Source: Gracilaria domingensis (taxonomy: Eukaryota; Rhodophyta; Florideophyceae; Gracilariales; Gracilariaceae). Taken from it: DNA of 64,000 nucleotides. This document shows positions 41,145-53,100 of this stretch, one piece after another. The stretch is from assembly GCA_022539475.1 (NCBI GenBank), contig VCMS01000016.1, positions 1-64,000 of the forward strand, read 5' to 3'. The first letter of the stretch is position 1. Every line of letters begins with the position of its first letter. A program made the position numbers and the translations under genes. The notes below the pieces were generated by a model, which ran no database searches, had not been told where the DNA came from, and worked only from the letters and a program-made list of their open reading frames with translations.

Positions 41145-43553
41145 AAGAAAGATGTAGGATGCAAGACAGCTGAGGAGGACGGTGAAGTGCAGGATTATTC
41201 GTTTCAGAGATCTCTTGACGAGGAAGAGTGCGTTCGTGATGGATTTGCTGCGTACTTGACATCTGTACAGGGAGCCACGGAAGACGAAACGCTAAAGCAT
41301 CTTCAATACATCGCGGAGTGCTTCGGTTTTGACTTACATGTTCGAGATTCAGTCTACAAAGACAAGGCCGGGGAGCGTACTCTGAAGCGAGGATCCCTGG
41401 TTTGTGCGCTTCGCAAGGATGAGAGGTTCGAATGCGCTTATACGTTTAAGCTGCACAGAGTGAGGATCATTTCTGATGAACATAAGGAGAAAGCAGGGGA
41501 ATGGGGCTTTCGATATGATCTATCTAAGGCGCATCATAACCACTCTCCAAATCAAAATCGTTTCTACAAGAAGCTACCCCCGCAAATGGAGAGGGACGCG
41601 TACCACCTTTATGACCGACTTCGGCTCCAGTGTACGGATATATTACGTATACTGGAGGATCGATATGGCCTCAAAGTAGACAAGGAGCTCTTTCGAAAGA
41701 GACTAAAATATCTTTCTGATGCTCGCAACCCCAAGGACAAAGAATCATTTAGACTTTACGAGAATCTTTTGCAGTTACAAGCCGACAACGCTAGTAATGC
41801 AGTGTACTGCATGACCAACGAGCACAAAAATCTTCACTATGTAGCGTGGAGTTTTGAACAGTGGATCCTCGACTATCAGCAGTATGGTTTAGTTCCGGGG
41901 GTTTCGGTGGATTGCAAAGCCGTTGCGAATCGCTTCGGAATACCGCTCTTTACGATAAACGGAAGAAATAACTATGGACACGTCACTACATTCTTTATGG
42001 GGTTCTTACCGGACGAGACAACCGAAAGCTTTACCTGGATCCTCACCAAATTCAAAGAATGCGTGAAAGTATCTCCCTGGTGTGTTGTTCTGGATCAAAG
42101 CTAGGCTTGTCTCGCTGCACACCGCACAGTATTCCCCACGTCATATCTTACATTTGACGACTGGAACCTTAACCAGAACCAGGCCACGAATGTTCCACGA
42201 TGGTGTGCTAAGATTAATCGCAGTAGATGGAACGATCAAATGCAGACTGAACTGTATGCATTGAGGGCAAGTTCTTCAATTGAGATCTTCAGAAGAAGAA
42301 GAGCAGAATTTGATCGCAAGTACTTCGCAAATTTCAATGAGCCTCTCGCAAAATAGTACAAGTATCTCTGCCATGAAAACCTTATGATGCTCATCCTCTG
42401 TTACAAACAAGTCTATCTCCCTAAGCGTTTTCTTTTTCAAGGCACCGGTTACACCGAATCTCCTAACCACCGCTATCAGAAGCTCGTACTCGGTCGAAGA
42501 GTACTTCTCTCTGAGGTTCCCTTGGAGATGAGTAGGATAACCTCGCGACTCAATGAGGAGAAGAAGGTCCGGAACACGGATGACCAAACAGCTCTGTGTG
42601 ACAAACTCGCTAGAGCCCAACTTCCACTGACAAAAAAAGCTCGAGAGCAGCTCGTAGCACGTGTTACACCTTTCGCCATCAAGAGATTCCTCACAACCAG
42701 CGTGAAGGGAGCTCCTCTGTATTATATCTCCAACGTTAGTGTGCAGCGTTGTATGGATACAGACTGGCGCACCTTCGAGGTGGACCGTGAGGATCTGCAC
42801 TTGGAAGACACGCAAACACTTACGATTGTTACAGTAGCCCGCATACCAAGCCGTTCCTATCCAAATTCTGTGGAGTCACAGCTCGATCTTTTATACTCTC
42901 ACGGAACTACTTTGCACGGGTGTTGCACTTGCGATCGATCCAGCTCTGACGGACTACCCTGTTCGCATATCACACGCATAAGTACTGTTTACAACGACAT
43001 GTGTCAGAGATGGCCCGATATTGCAAGCGTGGTGGGCCACAGGTTCCGCCTGGAGGATCTCTTTCACCCCTACTGGTTCCGTGAGTCCTCTTCATGGTGC
43101 ATTGAGGACATACTAAGCCTTCGCTCCAAGATGGGAGCAATTGGAGTCCAGGTTCTCGGAGAGATTGAGGACCTTCGCCGCAGTCCAGTGCAAAATGAAA
43201 CCACCGCCAACCGCTTACAAGAGCTCCTAAACGGTAGAACTTTGGATCAGTATCTAGAAGAGATTCACGAGGAGCGAAAGAAGGAGCTTACCAAATTCAC
43301 TTCTTGGTCAAACTGTCGTGGAATAATGAAACAGATGCATCGTGTTGCCGATGGATACGGACCAACAGCGCTCCTTCGCCTCCAACAGTACTTAAAGGTC
43401 GGGTTAGCCCGGCTTAATGCTGGAAAGGACCCCTGCGATAACGCAACGCTTATTTCTTCGTCGGAGGTCGGCAGAGAAAAGCTGAACACAGTCTTTGATG
43501 CAGCCAAAGAACCGCAAGCCTCGAATTTGTCCAAAGTTCTGAACCCAAATTAG
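41145..43553 (+). pseudogene. MULE B gene, part 3: MULE transposase with SWIM finger
   Basis: Begins after a TTTGAACAG acceptor. An N-terminal FAR1/WRKY-GCM-like finger (SKAHHNHSPN) precedes the catalytic part (GVSVDCKAVANRF and CVVLDQS). A TAG stop follows DQS, and a second TAG replaces the Trp seen in MULE A's PRWYKF, so translation would end early. The C-terminus keeps the SWIM finger CTCDRSSSDGLPCSH, typical of MULE and FAR1-family transposases, and ends at 43,553. The parallel with MULE A identifies both as one family. Confidence 0.75.
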
Positions 43554-43769
43554 GGGAAATATAAGCAGCGATGACGGAAAAAGTCCAACCTAGAGAAAGC
43601 TGGATCTGCAAAAAAACGGAACAAAAACGTAGGAACAGATCCGGCGTGTCAAACTGTCGGTTTCACTGAGACTCGGGATCAAGTGAAAAGCGCGCTCGAC
43701 ATGGCTCTCGCGATTGTTGGCCATCCAGGCAAGCAGTATGCTTCAATGAGACCGGCTGAAAAGTAAAAA

Positions 43770-45289
43770 TTGCAACGCCCAGCAAGCCGCGGAGCGAGGA
43801 GCGACATAACGAGCAAGCTGCAGAGCGAGGCGAGCGAGCCACACGAGAAAAATTTCGATGAGAAAGGAGCCCCAGCAACACGCGAAACCAGGCAAAGCGA
43901 GCTGCGGAGCGAGACGAGCGAACAATAAAAGTGAGCGACACAAAACAGCAAAACAAGCGAGCGAAGCCAGCAATAGATGCAAGCGAGCACACCAACAGAA
44001 GCCAGCCAGGAAGCGAGAGGAGCAATCGAACCCAGCGTAGGCACCCAAAAAAAGATCAATCCAGGCGACCAGCGAATCCAACAACGAAACGAGAGAGCTA
44101 AACCAGCGCTCGAAGCTAAAGACCAAGAATAGAGGGCAAAGCCCGCAACCGACGCGAGCAAGCAATGCTAACGAACGATGAAAGGGAGCAATACGAGCGA
44201 ACAAGGCCACCGAGCAAAACCACCAAGCAAAGCCAGCGATAAGGGCAAGCTGGCGAAGCCAGCAGACCAAAAGAGCAAGAGCGAGAAGCAAGCGAAAAGA
44301 GCGAGCTAGATAGGCCAACAAAATGGGAAAACAATACCAGCGAGAGACACGAGCGAACGACAGCAGCGAACTCACAACTTGAGCGAGCGAACGACACGAG
44401 AGATAGAAGGGAAGGAGCGACACAAGCGCGCAACACGATTCAGAAACAACAGCCAGCGACACGAGCGAGCAACAAAAATGTGATTCACGAGCGGGCAAAA
44501 TTGACGACTACACTGCGCGAGCAACACGAGCGAAAATAGAAAAGTGCAAGTGGCCAGACCCAGCAACGCGAGCAGACGACAACAGCGAGCGACACGAGCG
44601 AATGACTGAAGAGAGCAACATAAGCGAGCGACGAAAGCAAGCAAAACGAGCGAAAAACACAATCGAGCAACAATAGTGGATAATTCGAAGAAACGAAGCA
44701 AGCGATCGACAATGGTGAGCGACAAAAGTTAGCGGCACGAGCCGGAAAAAAAGGGGACTGAACTCTGAGAGCAACACAAGCAAAGCACGAGAGCGAGCGA
44801 CAAGATCAAGCAATGCGAGCAAGAGACAGAAGCAAGCAGCACGAGCAAACGAGGCAAGCAAGTGAAAGGACTGAGCCACGCGAGCGAAGCACAAGGGAGA
44901 GGGAGGCAACCGAGTAAGCCAGGCGTGCGAGACAAACGCAATATGCAGTTTGAAAAAGCGCGCCGTATTTTGAGGTGGGAAGTAGAACACTTGCAAGTTT
45001 GTTGTTTTTGCCGACAGACAGCTTTCAGTTGAAAGCTCACGTAAAAGCTTTTGGTGGCATTGCTGATTCAATGCAATGAGATCACGGGATGTGATCTTAT
45101 TGCATTGCGTCAGCAATGCGACCAGGAGCTGGGGCCAATGAGCTGCTGGGTTGATGAGGAGCTGTGATTTGTAGATGTTTTATTGGGTCCTGTGTTACGT
45201 AATTACTTGGCGAGAAGCCACCCTCCATGGCATGAAGATTTGAGGGTGTTTTTGCACTTCTCACACGTGCTGTACAGTCTCCGGCGCCC
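43770..45289 (-). repeat. Right TIR and GCGAGCG subterminal array of MULE B
   Basis: Mirror image of the left end. The array at 43,770-44,930 consists of degenerate words such as GCGAGCGACACGAGC. Long frames of 60-250 codons occur here on both strands because the repeat lacks stops; they are low-complexity and not genes. The outer 350 bp match 23,391-23,740 in inverted orientation. Confidence 0.8.
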
Positions 45290-45403
45290 GGTGTCGAGAG
45301 TGACAGAGGTTCTGGGGAGGAACTGTTTCAATAACAGGGAGGTTCTGGCGCTCCAATTCTACATACTACACAGTGCGTAGATTTGCCGCAACCCGTTTAC
45401 AAG

Positions 45404-45711
45404 GCAGGGTAGCATTCTCCAATTACAAGTTGTTTTGAGTTTATAGTTCGGCCGTTGGGACTCGACTACCCAATTAAAACGATACGCGTATGCAAAGTTG
45501 CGAAACTGATCTCGAGTGCAGCTTCCTGCTTCTAGCTAGAGTGCTGCGACAGCAAGTTTCGATGATCGCCGATTAACCGCCGATTAACCGCTGATCCTAG
45601 GTCTGATCCCGGACGGAGATTATCGCTCTCGTTCTCTATCCCACCGTTTTGTCCCCAGCCGAGTGTCTCTTTCGTGTTTGCCTTTCTATCGATGCTACGC
45701 TTCCTTTAAGG
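45404..45711 (+). promoter_or_regulatory. Short upstream region of the CarB gene next to MULE A
   Basis: Only 308 bp separate the MULE A target duplication from the CarB start codon. The native promoter or 5' leader must be in this stretch or must have been displaced 28 kb upstream by the insertions. No TATA-like box is obvious; a tandem CGATTAACCG repeat lies near 45,570-45,590. Confidence 0.4.
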
Positions 45712-48700
45712 ATGGACAAAATTAGCCCCGCTTTCAACCCTGCTCAACCGCTGGTAACTCGTCGTGTTCCGTTGTTCACTACCAAGTTGCGCTGCACAAC
45801 TCGTTATGCCGTCACCAAACCGCTGAAGCCTCGTCATGCAGTTCCGCGAATGTTGGCAGATGATATCGACACTTCTGAACTAAAACCGGCTCCGGAGATA
45901 GACATGGCTCCGATATGGGCCGATATCTTCGGAGAAGTTACTGAGCCCCTCGTGAAACGTCAGGACATCAAGAAGATTTTATTAATAGGAGCCGGCGCAA
46001 TAGTTATTGGCCAAGGAGCGGAGTTCGACTACAGTGGGACTCAAGCTTGCAAGGCCCTCAGAGCGGAAGGTTACGAAGTCGTTCTTGTCAATTCAAACCC
46101 AGCAACTATCATGACTGATCCGGAAACTGCCGACAGAGTTTACATTGAACCGCTAACGCCTGAAATATTGGAGAGAGTTATTGATGTCGAGCGTCCGGAT
46201 GCGCTGTTGCCAACCATGGGGGGTCAAACTGGATTGAATCTTGCCACTACCCTTGCTACCACAGGCGTTCTCGACCGCTACGGAGTCGAACTCATTGGCG
46301 CAAAATTAGACGCCATCGAGAAGGGTGAGGATAGGCTGTTATTTAGAAAAGCTATGGAGAAGATTGGTGTTCAATGTTGTCGCTCTGGAATTGTTGAGAA
46401 CATGGAAATGGCTGAAAAAGTTGCTGAAGAGATTGGTTCTTTCCCGTTGATTATCCGTCCGGCTTTTACGCTTGGTGGAACTGGAGGAGGAATTGCGTAC
46501 AATAAACCAGATTACCTAAAAATGGCAGAGGTCGGCATGGAAGCTTCTCCTGTTCATCAAATTCTGGTTGAACAGTCTTTGTTGGGTTGGAAGGAATACG
46601 AACTTGAAGTGATGCGTGATGGGAAGGACAATGTTGTCATCGTATGCAGCATTGAAAACGTTGATCCCATGGGTGTTCACACAGGAGATAGTATAACCGT
46701 CGCTCCGACACAAACGCTCACTGACAAAGAGTATCAGAATCTTCGCGATATGGCCATTGATATCATCCGCGAGATCGGAGTGGACACTGGCGGAGCGAAC
46801 ATTCAATTCTCGGTAAATCCTGAGAATGGAGATATCATAGTAATAGAGATGAACCCGCGTGTGTCTCGTTCATCAGCATTGGCTTCCAAAGCCACTGGTT
46901 TTCCAATTGCGAAACTAGCTGCCAAGCTTTCGATTGGGCGCACGTTGCCGGAAATTTCAAACGATATCACGAGAGAGACACCAGCTGCATTTGAACCCTC
47001 CCTTGACTACGTTGTCACCAAGGTTCCTCGCTTCGCTTTTGAGAAGTTCAGTGGAGCCACAGATACTTTGTCAACTCAGATGAGAGCTGTTGGTGAAGCT
47101 ATGTCCATTGGTCGCACGTTTATCGAATCTTTCCAGAAAGCCCTTCGAAGTTTAGAGACTGGGCGCTCAGGTTGGGGATTGGATGGAAAGGACAAGTTTG
47201 TTGAGGATCAGATGAGGTTGGAAGCCATTTTGAGGCAGCCCTCACCGGAGAGGATCTTTTTCGTTAGAAACGCGTTTGATTCAGGCATGTCCGTCGAGCA
47301 AGTGTTTGGGCTCTCAAAATATGATCATTGGTTCTTGTGGAAGTTGAAAGATATACATGACATTGGGCAGGAGATATGCAAGCATGAATCGGTCAGCGAC
47401 ATTGAGATTTCAGCAATGTATCGATACAAATCTGCAGGCTACAGCGACAAGCAGATAGCGTATTGCTTAAACACCGATGAAAAAACAGTGCGTTTGAGGA
47501 GGAAGGCCTTGGGTGTGCTGCCTGTCTATAAGACGGTAGATACGTGCTCTGCTGAGTTTGAAGCATATACCCCGTACATGTATAGCTCGTACGATTCGCT
47601 GATGGCTTGGGGAGATGAATTTGAGACGGAATCGGAGACTCCACCACCAACGGGAAAGGAGAAAATTGTTATCCTCGGTCAAGGTCCTAATCGAATTGGG
47701 CAAGGCATTGAGTTTGACTACTGCTGCGTGCATGCTTGCTTTGCGCTTCGGGATGCGGGTTATGAAACCGTTATGATCAATTCTAATCCGGAAACTGTTT
47801 CGACAGATTATGATACTGCTGATCGATTGTATTTCGAGCCACTGACCCTCGAGGATGTGATCTCAATAATTGAAGCTGAAAAGCCTGATGGTATTCTTGT
47901 TCAATTCGGGGGTCAAACCCCTCTCAAGTTGGCTGTGCCGCTGGAGAAATACCTTGCGTCTGATGAGGCTAAAGAAGCAGGTGTCACTTGCCGCATTCTT
48001 GGCACTCCCCCAGATTCTATAGATGCAGCAGAGGATCGTGATCGTTTTATAGCGATTCTCGAAGAGCTGGGTATCAGGCAACCGGCGAATGGCATTGCCC
48101 AGTCATACGATGAAGCAGCTGATATAGCTTCTCGAGTTGAATATCCAGTTGTCGTTCGTCCGAGTTATGTGCTGGGTGGACGTGGAATGGAGATAGTTTA
48201 TGATGAGAAAGAACTTGAAAAGTACATGTCTGCAGACGTCGTTGTGGAATCAGAGCATCCGGTCCTCATTGACCATTTTCTGGATAACGCAATTGAAGTC
48301 GACGTGGATGCCATCGCCGATATGCATGGGAACGTGGTTATCGGGGGTATTATGGAGCACATTGAAGCCGCTGGTATACATTCTGGAGATTCCGCTTGCT
48401 CGATTCCAACCCTATCAATTCCTTATAATGCCATGGTCAGGATACGTTCCTGGACTGTTGCCCTTGCGAAGCGTCTTGGGGTAATTGGTCTAATGAACGT
48501 TCAGTGGGCGGTTCAGGGTGAGACGGTGTACATTTTGGAAGCAAATCCGCGGGCATCACGGACGGTTCCATTTGTTTCAAAAGCAATTGGTCAACCTCTT
48601 GCAAAGCTGGCATCGCTTGTCATGATGGGAACGAAGTTGCTTGATCTTGGTCTTGAGAGGGAAATCATACCAAGGTATACTTGTGTTAAAGAAGCAGTTC

Positions 48701-49305
48701 TCCCTTTCAAGAAGTTTCCAGGAGCAGACATTTTGTTATCACCGGAGATGAGATCAACTGGAGAAGTCATGGGCATTGATGATTCTTTCGCCATGGCCTA
48801 TGCGAAAGCGGAACTGGCCTCGGGTCTTGTCGTTCCAACATCCGGTCGAGTGTTTATGAGCCTAGGTGATCAGGATAAGGACTCAGCTATTCCTATCGCG
48901 TCTGATCTTGTTGCGATGGGTTTCAAAATCTACGCTACACGGGGAACATACGTTGCTTTAATTGGTGGTGGCTTGAATCCTGCTGATGTAGAAATGGTGC
49001 TGAAGGTGAACGAAGGCAGGCCGCACGTGCTGGATAAGATTAAGAACAAAGAAGTTGATCTCTTCATATGCTCTCCAAGCCGTAAGATAGGAGACTCGGA
49101 AAGCACTCGCGCTGTTCGCAGTGCAGCCCTGTCGTCCAACGTACCGTATGTAACCACGGTCGCCGCTGCGCGGGCTCTGGCGCAAGCAATACGTGTGTTA
49201 CAGACTCAGAAAATCACCGTGAAGGCTATGCAGGATTACCATAAGACCGCACCGCCCGTGTTTCTTCCGGGACTAAAGGCAGAAGAGGTGGCAGTACCGA
49301 AGTAA
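45712..49305 (+). CDS. carB: Carbamoyl-phosphate synthase large subunit, plastid-type
   Basis: A single-exon 1,197-residue protein. It makes carbamoyl phosphate from ammonia (supplied by the glutaminase subunit), bicarbonate and two ATP, for arginine and pyrimidine synthesis. ATG 45,712 is chosen; an upstream ATG at 45,692 is out of frame. The first 80 residues are an extension rich in Ser, Thr, Arg and Pro with an early Phe, fitting a red-algal plastid transit peptide. The first ATP-grasp half begins [20 protein letters not shown] and holds [20 protein letters not shown]; the second begins [20 protein letters not shown]; the C-terminal MGS-like allosteric domain starts near [13 protein letters not shown]. 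All halves are full length. No small subunit is nearby; in red algae carA is in the plastid genome. It converges with the cryptochrome gene. Confidence 0.95.
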   Translation: MDKISPAFNPAQPLVTRRVPLFTTKLRCTTRYAVTKPLKPRHAVPRMLADDIDTSELKPAPEIDMAPIWADIFGEVTEPLVKRQDIKKILLIGAGAIVIGQGAEFDYSGTQACKALRAEGYEVVLVNSNPATIMTDPETADRVYIEPLTPEILERVIDVERPDALLPTMGGQTGLNLATTLATTGVLDRYGVELIGAKLDAIEKGEDRLLFRKAMEKIGVQCCRSGIVENMEMAEKVAEEIGSFPLIIRPAFTLGGTGGGIAYNKPDYLKMAEVGMEASPVHQILVEQSLLGWKEYELEVMRDGKDNVVIVCSIENVDPMGVHTGDSITVAPTQTLTDKEYQNLRDMAIDIIREIGVDTGGANIQFSVNPENGDIIVIEMNPRVSRSSALASKATGFPIAKLAAKLSIGRTLPEISNDITRETPAAFEPSLDYVVTKVPRFAFEKFSGATDTLSTQMRAVGEAMSIGRTFIESFQKALRSLETGRSGWGLDGKDKFVEDQMRLEAILRQPSPERIFFVRNAFDSGMSVEQVFGLSKYDHWFLWKLKDIHDIGQEICKHESVSDIEISAMYRYKSAGYSDKQIAYCLNTDEKTVRLRRKALGVLPVYKTVDTCSAEFEAYTPYMYSSYDSLMAWGDEFETESETPPPTGKEKIVILGQGPNRIGQGIEFDYCCVHACFALRDAGYETVMINSNPETVSTDYDTADRLYFEPLTLEDVISIIEAEKPDGILVQFGGQTPLKLAVPLEKYLASDEAKEAGVTCRILGTPPDSIDAAEDRDRFIAILEELGIRQPANGIAQSYDEAADIASRVEYPVVVRPSYVLGGRGMEIVYDEKELEKYMSADVVVESEHPVLIDHFLDNAIEVDVDAIADMHGNVVIGGIMEHIEAAGIHSGDSACSIPTLSIPYNAMVRIRSWTVALAKRLGVIGLMNVQWAVQGETVYILEANPRASRTVPFVSKAIGQPLAKLASLVMMGTKLLDLGLEREIIPRYTCVKEAVLPFKKFPGADILLSPEMRSTGEVMGIDDSFAMAYAKAELASGLVVPTSGRVFMSLGDQDKDSAIPIASDLVAMGFKIYATRGTYVALIGGGLNPADVEMVLKVNEGRPHVLDKIKNKEVDLFICSPSRKIGDSESTRAVRSAALSSNVPYVTTVAAARALAQAIRVLQTQKITVKAMQDYHKTAPPVFLPGLKAEEVAVPK

Positions 49306-49879
49306 GCTCTGCTGCTGAAATTGTGCATCAATTGGCGTATACGGTTTTGAGGTAATCCAGTTTGTCAACTGTACTTGTCTCTCTCTCTCTGTTTATGGGT
49401 ACAACAGCCTAATTCCGGCATGCTACATAACGTTTCAGTTGAAAGAAACGTGCTCTCACTAAGAAGGCCAAACCCTTTTCATTCTGAAAAATTTCCGGCC
49501 TCCGATAGGAACCTGACCGCAGATCTTGTCTTTCATTGACAAAACAGGGAACAATAGCCCAACGTTCTAACTTCGTTCTGGACAAGGAGAAACGCGAAAC
49601 AGAATGGGGGAGCATAGGGGAAGTTTATACACGTCTTGGCCTATACCAACAACATTGAGAGTATGTACATGAGATATATATATGTGCAGATGTAGCGTTG
49701 ACGTAACAAACCAAAATTGTATGCATATTGCTACAAATTTCTGTTTGGAAAAAAAGAGCAAGCTCTACCACGGCCAACAACAATAATTGTTATGAATTCA
49801 CAGGCATCGGTACACGGCTATTCCATAGTCTCCAGGTGCGAACTTTGTTGCACACTGTGCAAAGAAGTGACTTCATCGC
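49306..49879. other. Intergenic tail between convergent genes
   Basis: About 570 bp between the stops of CarB and the cryptochrome gene, containing a CT microsatellite near 49,378 and an AT/TATA-rich run near 49,670. No gene is supported. Confidence 0.5.
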
Positions 49880-50150
49880 TCATTTCGTTTCTGGTGCAGT
49901 CTGTTGTTTCAACCGAATTCCATATACATACGGTCCCCGAACCCCCCCATGGTTATGCCTATCCCATTCTCCCGTCACCTCCAGCTTAAGAACCTTCGAA
50001 AAAAAATCTTTTATGCGGTATATCTTTAGCTTGTCCTTCCCTGTACTGCACTTTTTGTGATAGTCATCCTTAAGGTTACACAAACGAACATAATCTCTTG
50101 AGGTCTCCCAGTTTGTATTGCCGGTGAATTCGTACGTCTCCGATAAGTAC
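49880..50150 (-). other. Winged-helix-like domain at the end of the cryptochrome gene
   Basis: The last 90 residues look folded after a long basic Ser/Lys/Arg-rich linker: ALYLSETYEFTGN, then SRDYVRLCNLKDDYHKKC, IKDFFSKVLKLEVTG and GGVRGPYVYGIRLK. Block order resembles RFX-type winged helices (WLL.NYE, PRS.LY..Y...C, FGKLIR.VF, RG.SKYHYYGIRLK), or D5/P4-primase-type wings. This is by eye only and may instead be an unrelated fold. Confidence 0.45.
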
Positions 50151-53100
50151 AGCGCGAATCCTCGATACTCATGATCCTCCGAATCCAAGACGGTTTGAAG
50201 GATCTTCTGTCGATTCTTCGGTGTCGTACCACCAGATGCACCGTCTCCTGATTTGCGATTGGAACCAGGCTCATTCCCGCTAGGACGCTCCTTGGAGAAC
50301 CGTTTACCGTCATTTTTCCCACGGGAGTTGGAACCTTGGGTGTGCCTCGTTCGTTTAGCACGAGAAGAGCTTTTCGATTTTGAACTTGACTTTGCGTTAA
50401 CATGATTGTGTTGTGAGGTGCCAGTTCCAGAAACTTTCTTCCTACCGTACGCATTACGGTAGTCATGGGTAAGCGGAACTGCTTGGTTCGGTGATGTCGT
50501 TTGTCCAGGAACCTGAAATCGACTACATAGGGTTCGTGGGGCATTCGAAACGCGCTGTTCTTGGCCTCCAATACGATGTGAAGATCCAGCGTCTTTAACA
50601 ATGCGACCAGAAGTAGCTGCATGAGAAACTTTTAACGGCGCGGCCGATATATGCTCGTCAACTTCTTCCTTCGTCTCTCGCACGTGAAGACTCGGGGTTT
50701 GGTGCACTTGCCGGAGAGTTGTGCTTCTCTCAGCGTGACGTGCCTCTGTATGAGGTCCCACATGGAGGAAACTATGATTTGATGGAATCTCTGAAGCACG
50801 TACATGTGGAGAGGTAATCGGCTGAGGCTGCGATGGGTACACATTAGTCGGGAACCGTGTTTGGTTCACATGTCCTGCAAACATACCATGGTCGAAAACA
50901 CCATTGCCCAACACGCCATAAGTGAGTGGAAACATGCCTGGAACTGCAATTTTCTGTGAATGCGCTGTGGCCTGCGGTATCGAGTTTGGTTCGATTCAGG
51001 GTGTGCGTTAACCATGGGAACAAATTGTCCAACGCTATAGAACTGATGCGCATGAACGTGATGAGACTGAGGAGCATTCGTACCATCTCCTGCGCCAAAG
51101 ACGTGGGAAGAGCCGAAGTCACTTGCGTTTAGAACAGAACCCATGACTAATGGGCTTGGCGACATCGTCACTGTAGGCATGCGGTTCACTTGTAGTGGAG
51201 CGGAAGAAAGTCGGGCAGCGTAACTAGGATCCAAGTCAAGTGGCATTGATGTCACGAACGGCTGTTGTGTAACAAAATGTGAGTGAGAAACCTTTCCCAG
51301 CTGCGTCTCAGTCGCCTGTAAATGCTGTGAGAAGGGGACTTCAACAAATTCATGGCCTATTTGTGGCTGATGTCCAGCTTCTTGCGTCTGTTGCCGTTTT
51401 TCTTGAGCATCCTTCATACCCTTACGCCCTTGGAACGCATTAATCGGTTGAGAGGACATAGAGCCCGAAAAAGGAGGTGTATGATCTGAACTTGAGGAAG
51501 GAAATGGGCCTCTCCTGATACTCCCAGTAGATTGTGCAAATGCATCGTTCTCTTGTGCGTTGAGGAACTGTTGCACTTCGGGAATTTGCTCATTTGCCGC
51601 AGTTGGGTTCCCTTTGCTCGATGGTCTATTGGGTACCTTAGGAAATGAGTTTTCAGTTGGTCGTGGCGTCAGCAGCTCCTGATCCGGTGTTGAATCACAT
51701 GATGTCATGTCATTTCCAGCATATGAGGCAGCAGGCTGGGGTCGCGGTTTTCCATTCTCAGCCTTACTTTCAGTACGATGAAACCCTTCAACGTAATGAC
51801 CGGGAGTTTTCTCTTCATCCTTGAATGCGTTTTGTTCGACAACAGAATATTTCAGTGGTTCTCCGATTTGTTCTACCTCTTCCGACTTTGACGCAAAAAG
51901 TTCGCCAGACTGCTCAGCATTACCTCCTCCTGGTAAACACTGTGCACCAACGCCTCGGTTTTCTGGTGATAACAGTACTTCTGTTGACATTCGCGGATCT
52001 GTGTCAACATATTCATGTGCAGATATCAGAGCCTGCTCTATCGATTCGGGTTGATCAACCATCGGAATCGGTAAGGCCCCATCTACTAAGCAAGCGGTAG
52101 TATCCATCGGCATGAGAGAGTCACCCCCTCTTGAAGAACCTTGTAAGCATGAGGAGGCTTGTTCACCTAAGGCCCATATGGAAGGCAGCAAGTAACCTTT
52201 TCCAGAAGGGTTGCTTAGCTCGTCATCCTTCACAGTTTCTGTTTCAGCCTCGGGCCACTCTATGACAAGCTTCTCTTCTTCATCTCGAAATCTTCTTTTC
52301 CACACTCTATTAGCAGCAAATATCTGCTTCATGACTGTCATTGCCTTAACTGCCCTACGCATCGCATAGTGCCTATCAACGACACGCTCGGGATAGGTAT
52401 CTCCGATAACAATACCACACTTCTCTAGCAACTCCTGCGGTGCTTTCCACGGTCGGTGTATGTATTTTGTTGGCAATTTGGCCAATTCCGGAAGCCATCG
52501 TCTGACATAATCACCATTCGGGTCTTGTCTGTAGGCTTGTTTCACAGGATTAACTAGAGTCGTCACAGGAAATGCATCAGTGTTACTGCCGGCCGTCCAT
52601 TGCCAACCTAAAGCATTCGCAGAGCGATCGCCATCGACAAGAAGCCTGTAAAATTGCCGTAGTCCTTTAGACCAGGGTAGCAACAAATACTTTGTCAAGA
52701 AACAGGCCAGGAGGAATCTCATTCGGTTATGAATCCAACCAGATTCGCGCAGTTCTCGCATTGCGGCATCTATAATAGGATATCCCGTAGTCCCATGTCG
52801 CCAGCAGTCGAATGAACCGTTATCCTCTGCCCAAGGAAACGTAGAAAACTCTGGGATCAGTGGCTTCGAGTTCATTTCAGGGAAGTGATAAAGAATATGG
52901 AAGGAGAAATCTCGAAGGCATAGGTTTTTGAGGAATGCACGCGCCGATTGGGATATGTGAGGACGGCGAACTCGCAATTTTCCTGAAACAAGAATATCTT
53001 CCTGGTCTATTTGGTCTTTCGATGTGCCTTGTCTTCGATCTGATCCTGAACGCCGACTGTTTTGCGTCAGACTATCTGAGGCCGATGGTTGACAATTTGA

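Larger units (their letters stand above)
23391..45289 (+). mobile_element. MULE B, inserted in the right TIR of MULE A
   Basis: Ends are inverted repeats starting GGGCGCCGGAGACTGTACAG, flanked by the exact 9-bp duplication GGTGTCGAG at 23,382-23,390 and 45,290-45,298. The TIRs match for about 350 bp and then pass into long CGCTCG-rich arrays on both sides. It encodes the same protein order as MULE A on the plus strand, but is split by X3 at 25,451-39,356. Without X3 it is about 8 kb. Several nonsense codons show that it is a dead copy. Confidence 0.9.
17449..45394 (-). mobile_element. MULE A, Ulp1-encoding Mutator-like element split by MULE B
   Basis: Outer ends are inverted repeats beginning GGGTTGCGGCAAATCTACGC, flanked by the 9-bp duplication GTTTACAAG at 17,440-17,448 and 45,395-45,403. 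A 9-bp duplication and long TIRs are typical of Mutator-like elements. The left TIR runs to about 17,685; the right TIR is broken into 23,262-23,390 and 45,299-45,394 by MULE B. Without the nested DNA the element is about 6 kb. Its single gene is on the minus strand. It ends only about 320 bp before the CarB start codon. Confidence 0.9.

Noticed and set aside
43660-45116. Long minus-strand frames up to 251 codons, looking like membrane proteins
   Set aside because: Same array at the other end of MULE B; hydrophobic appearance comes from CTCGCT words, not from a real membrane protein.
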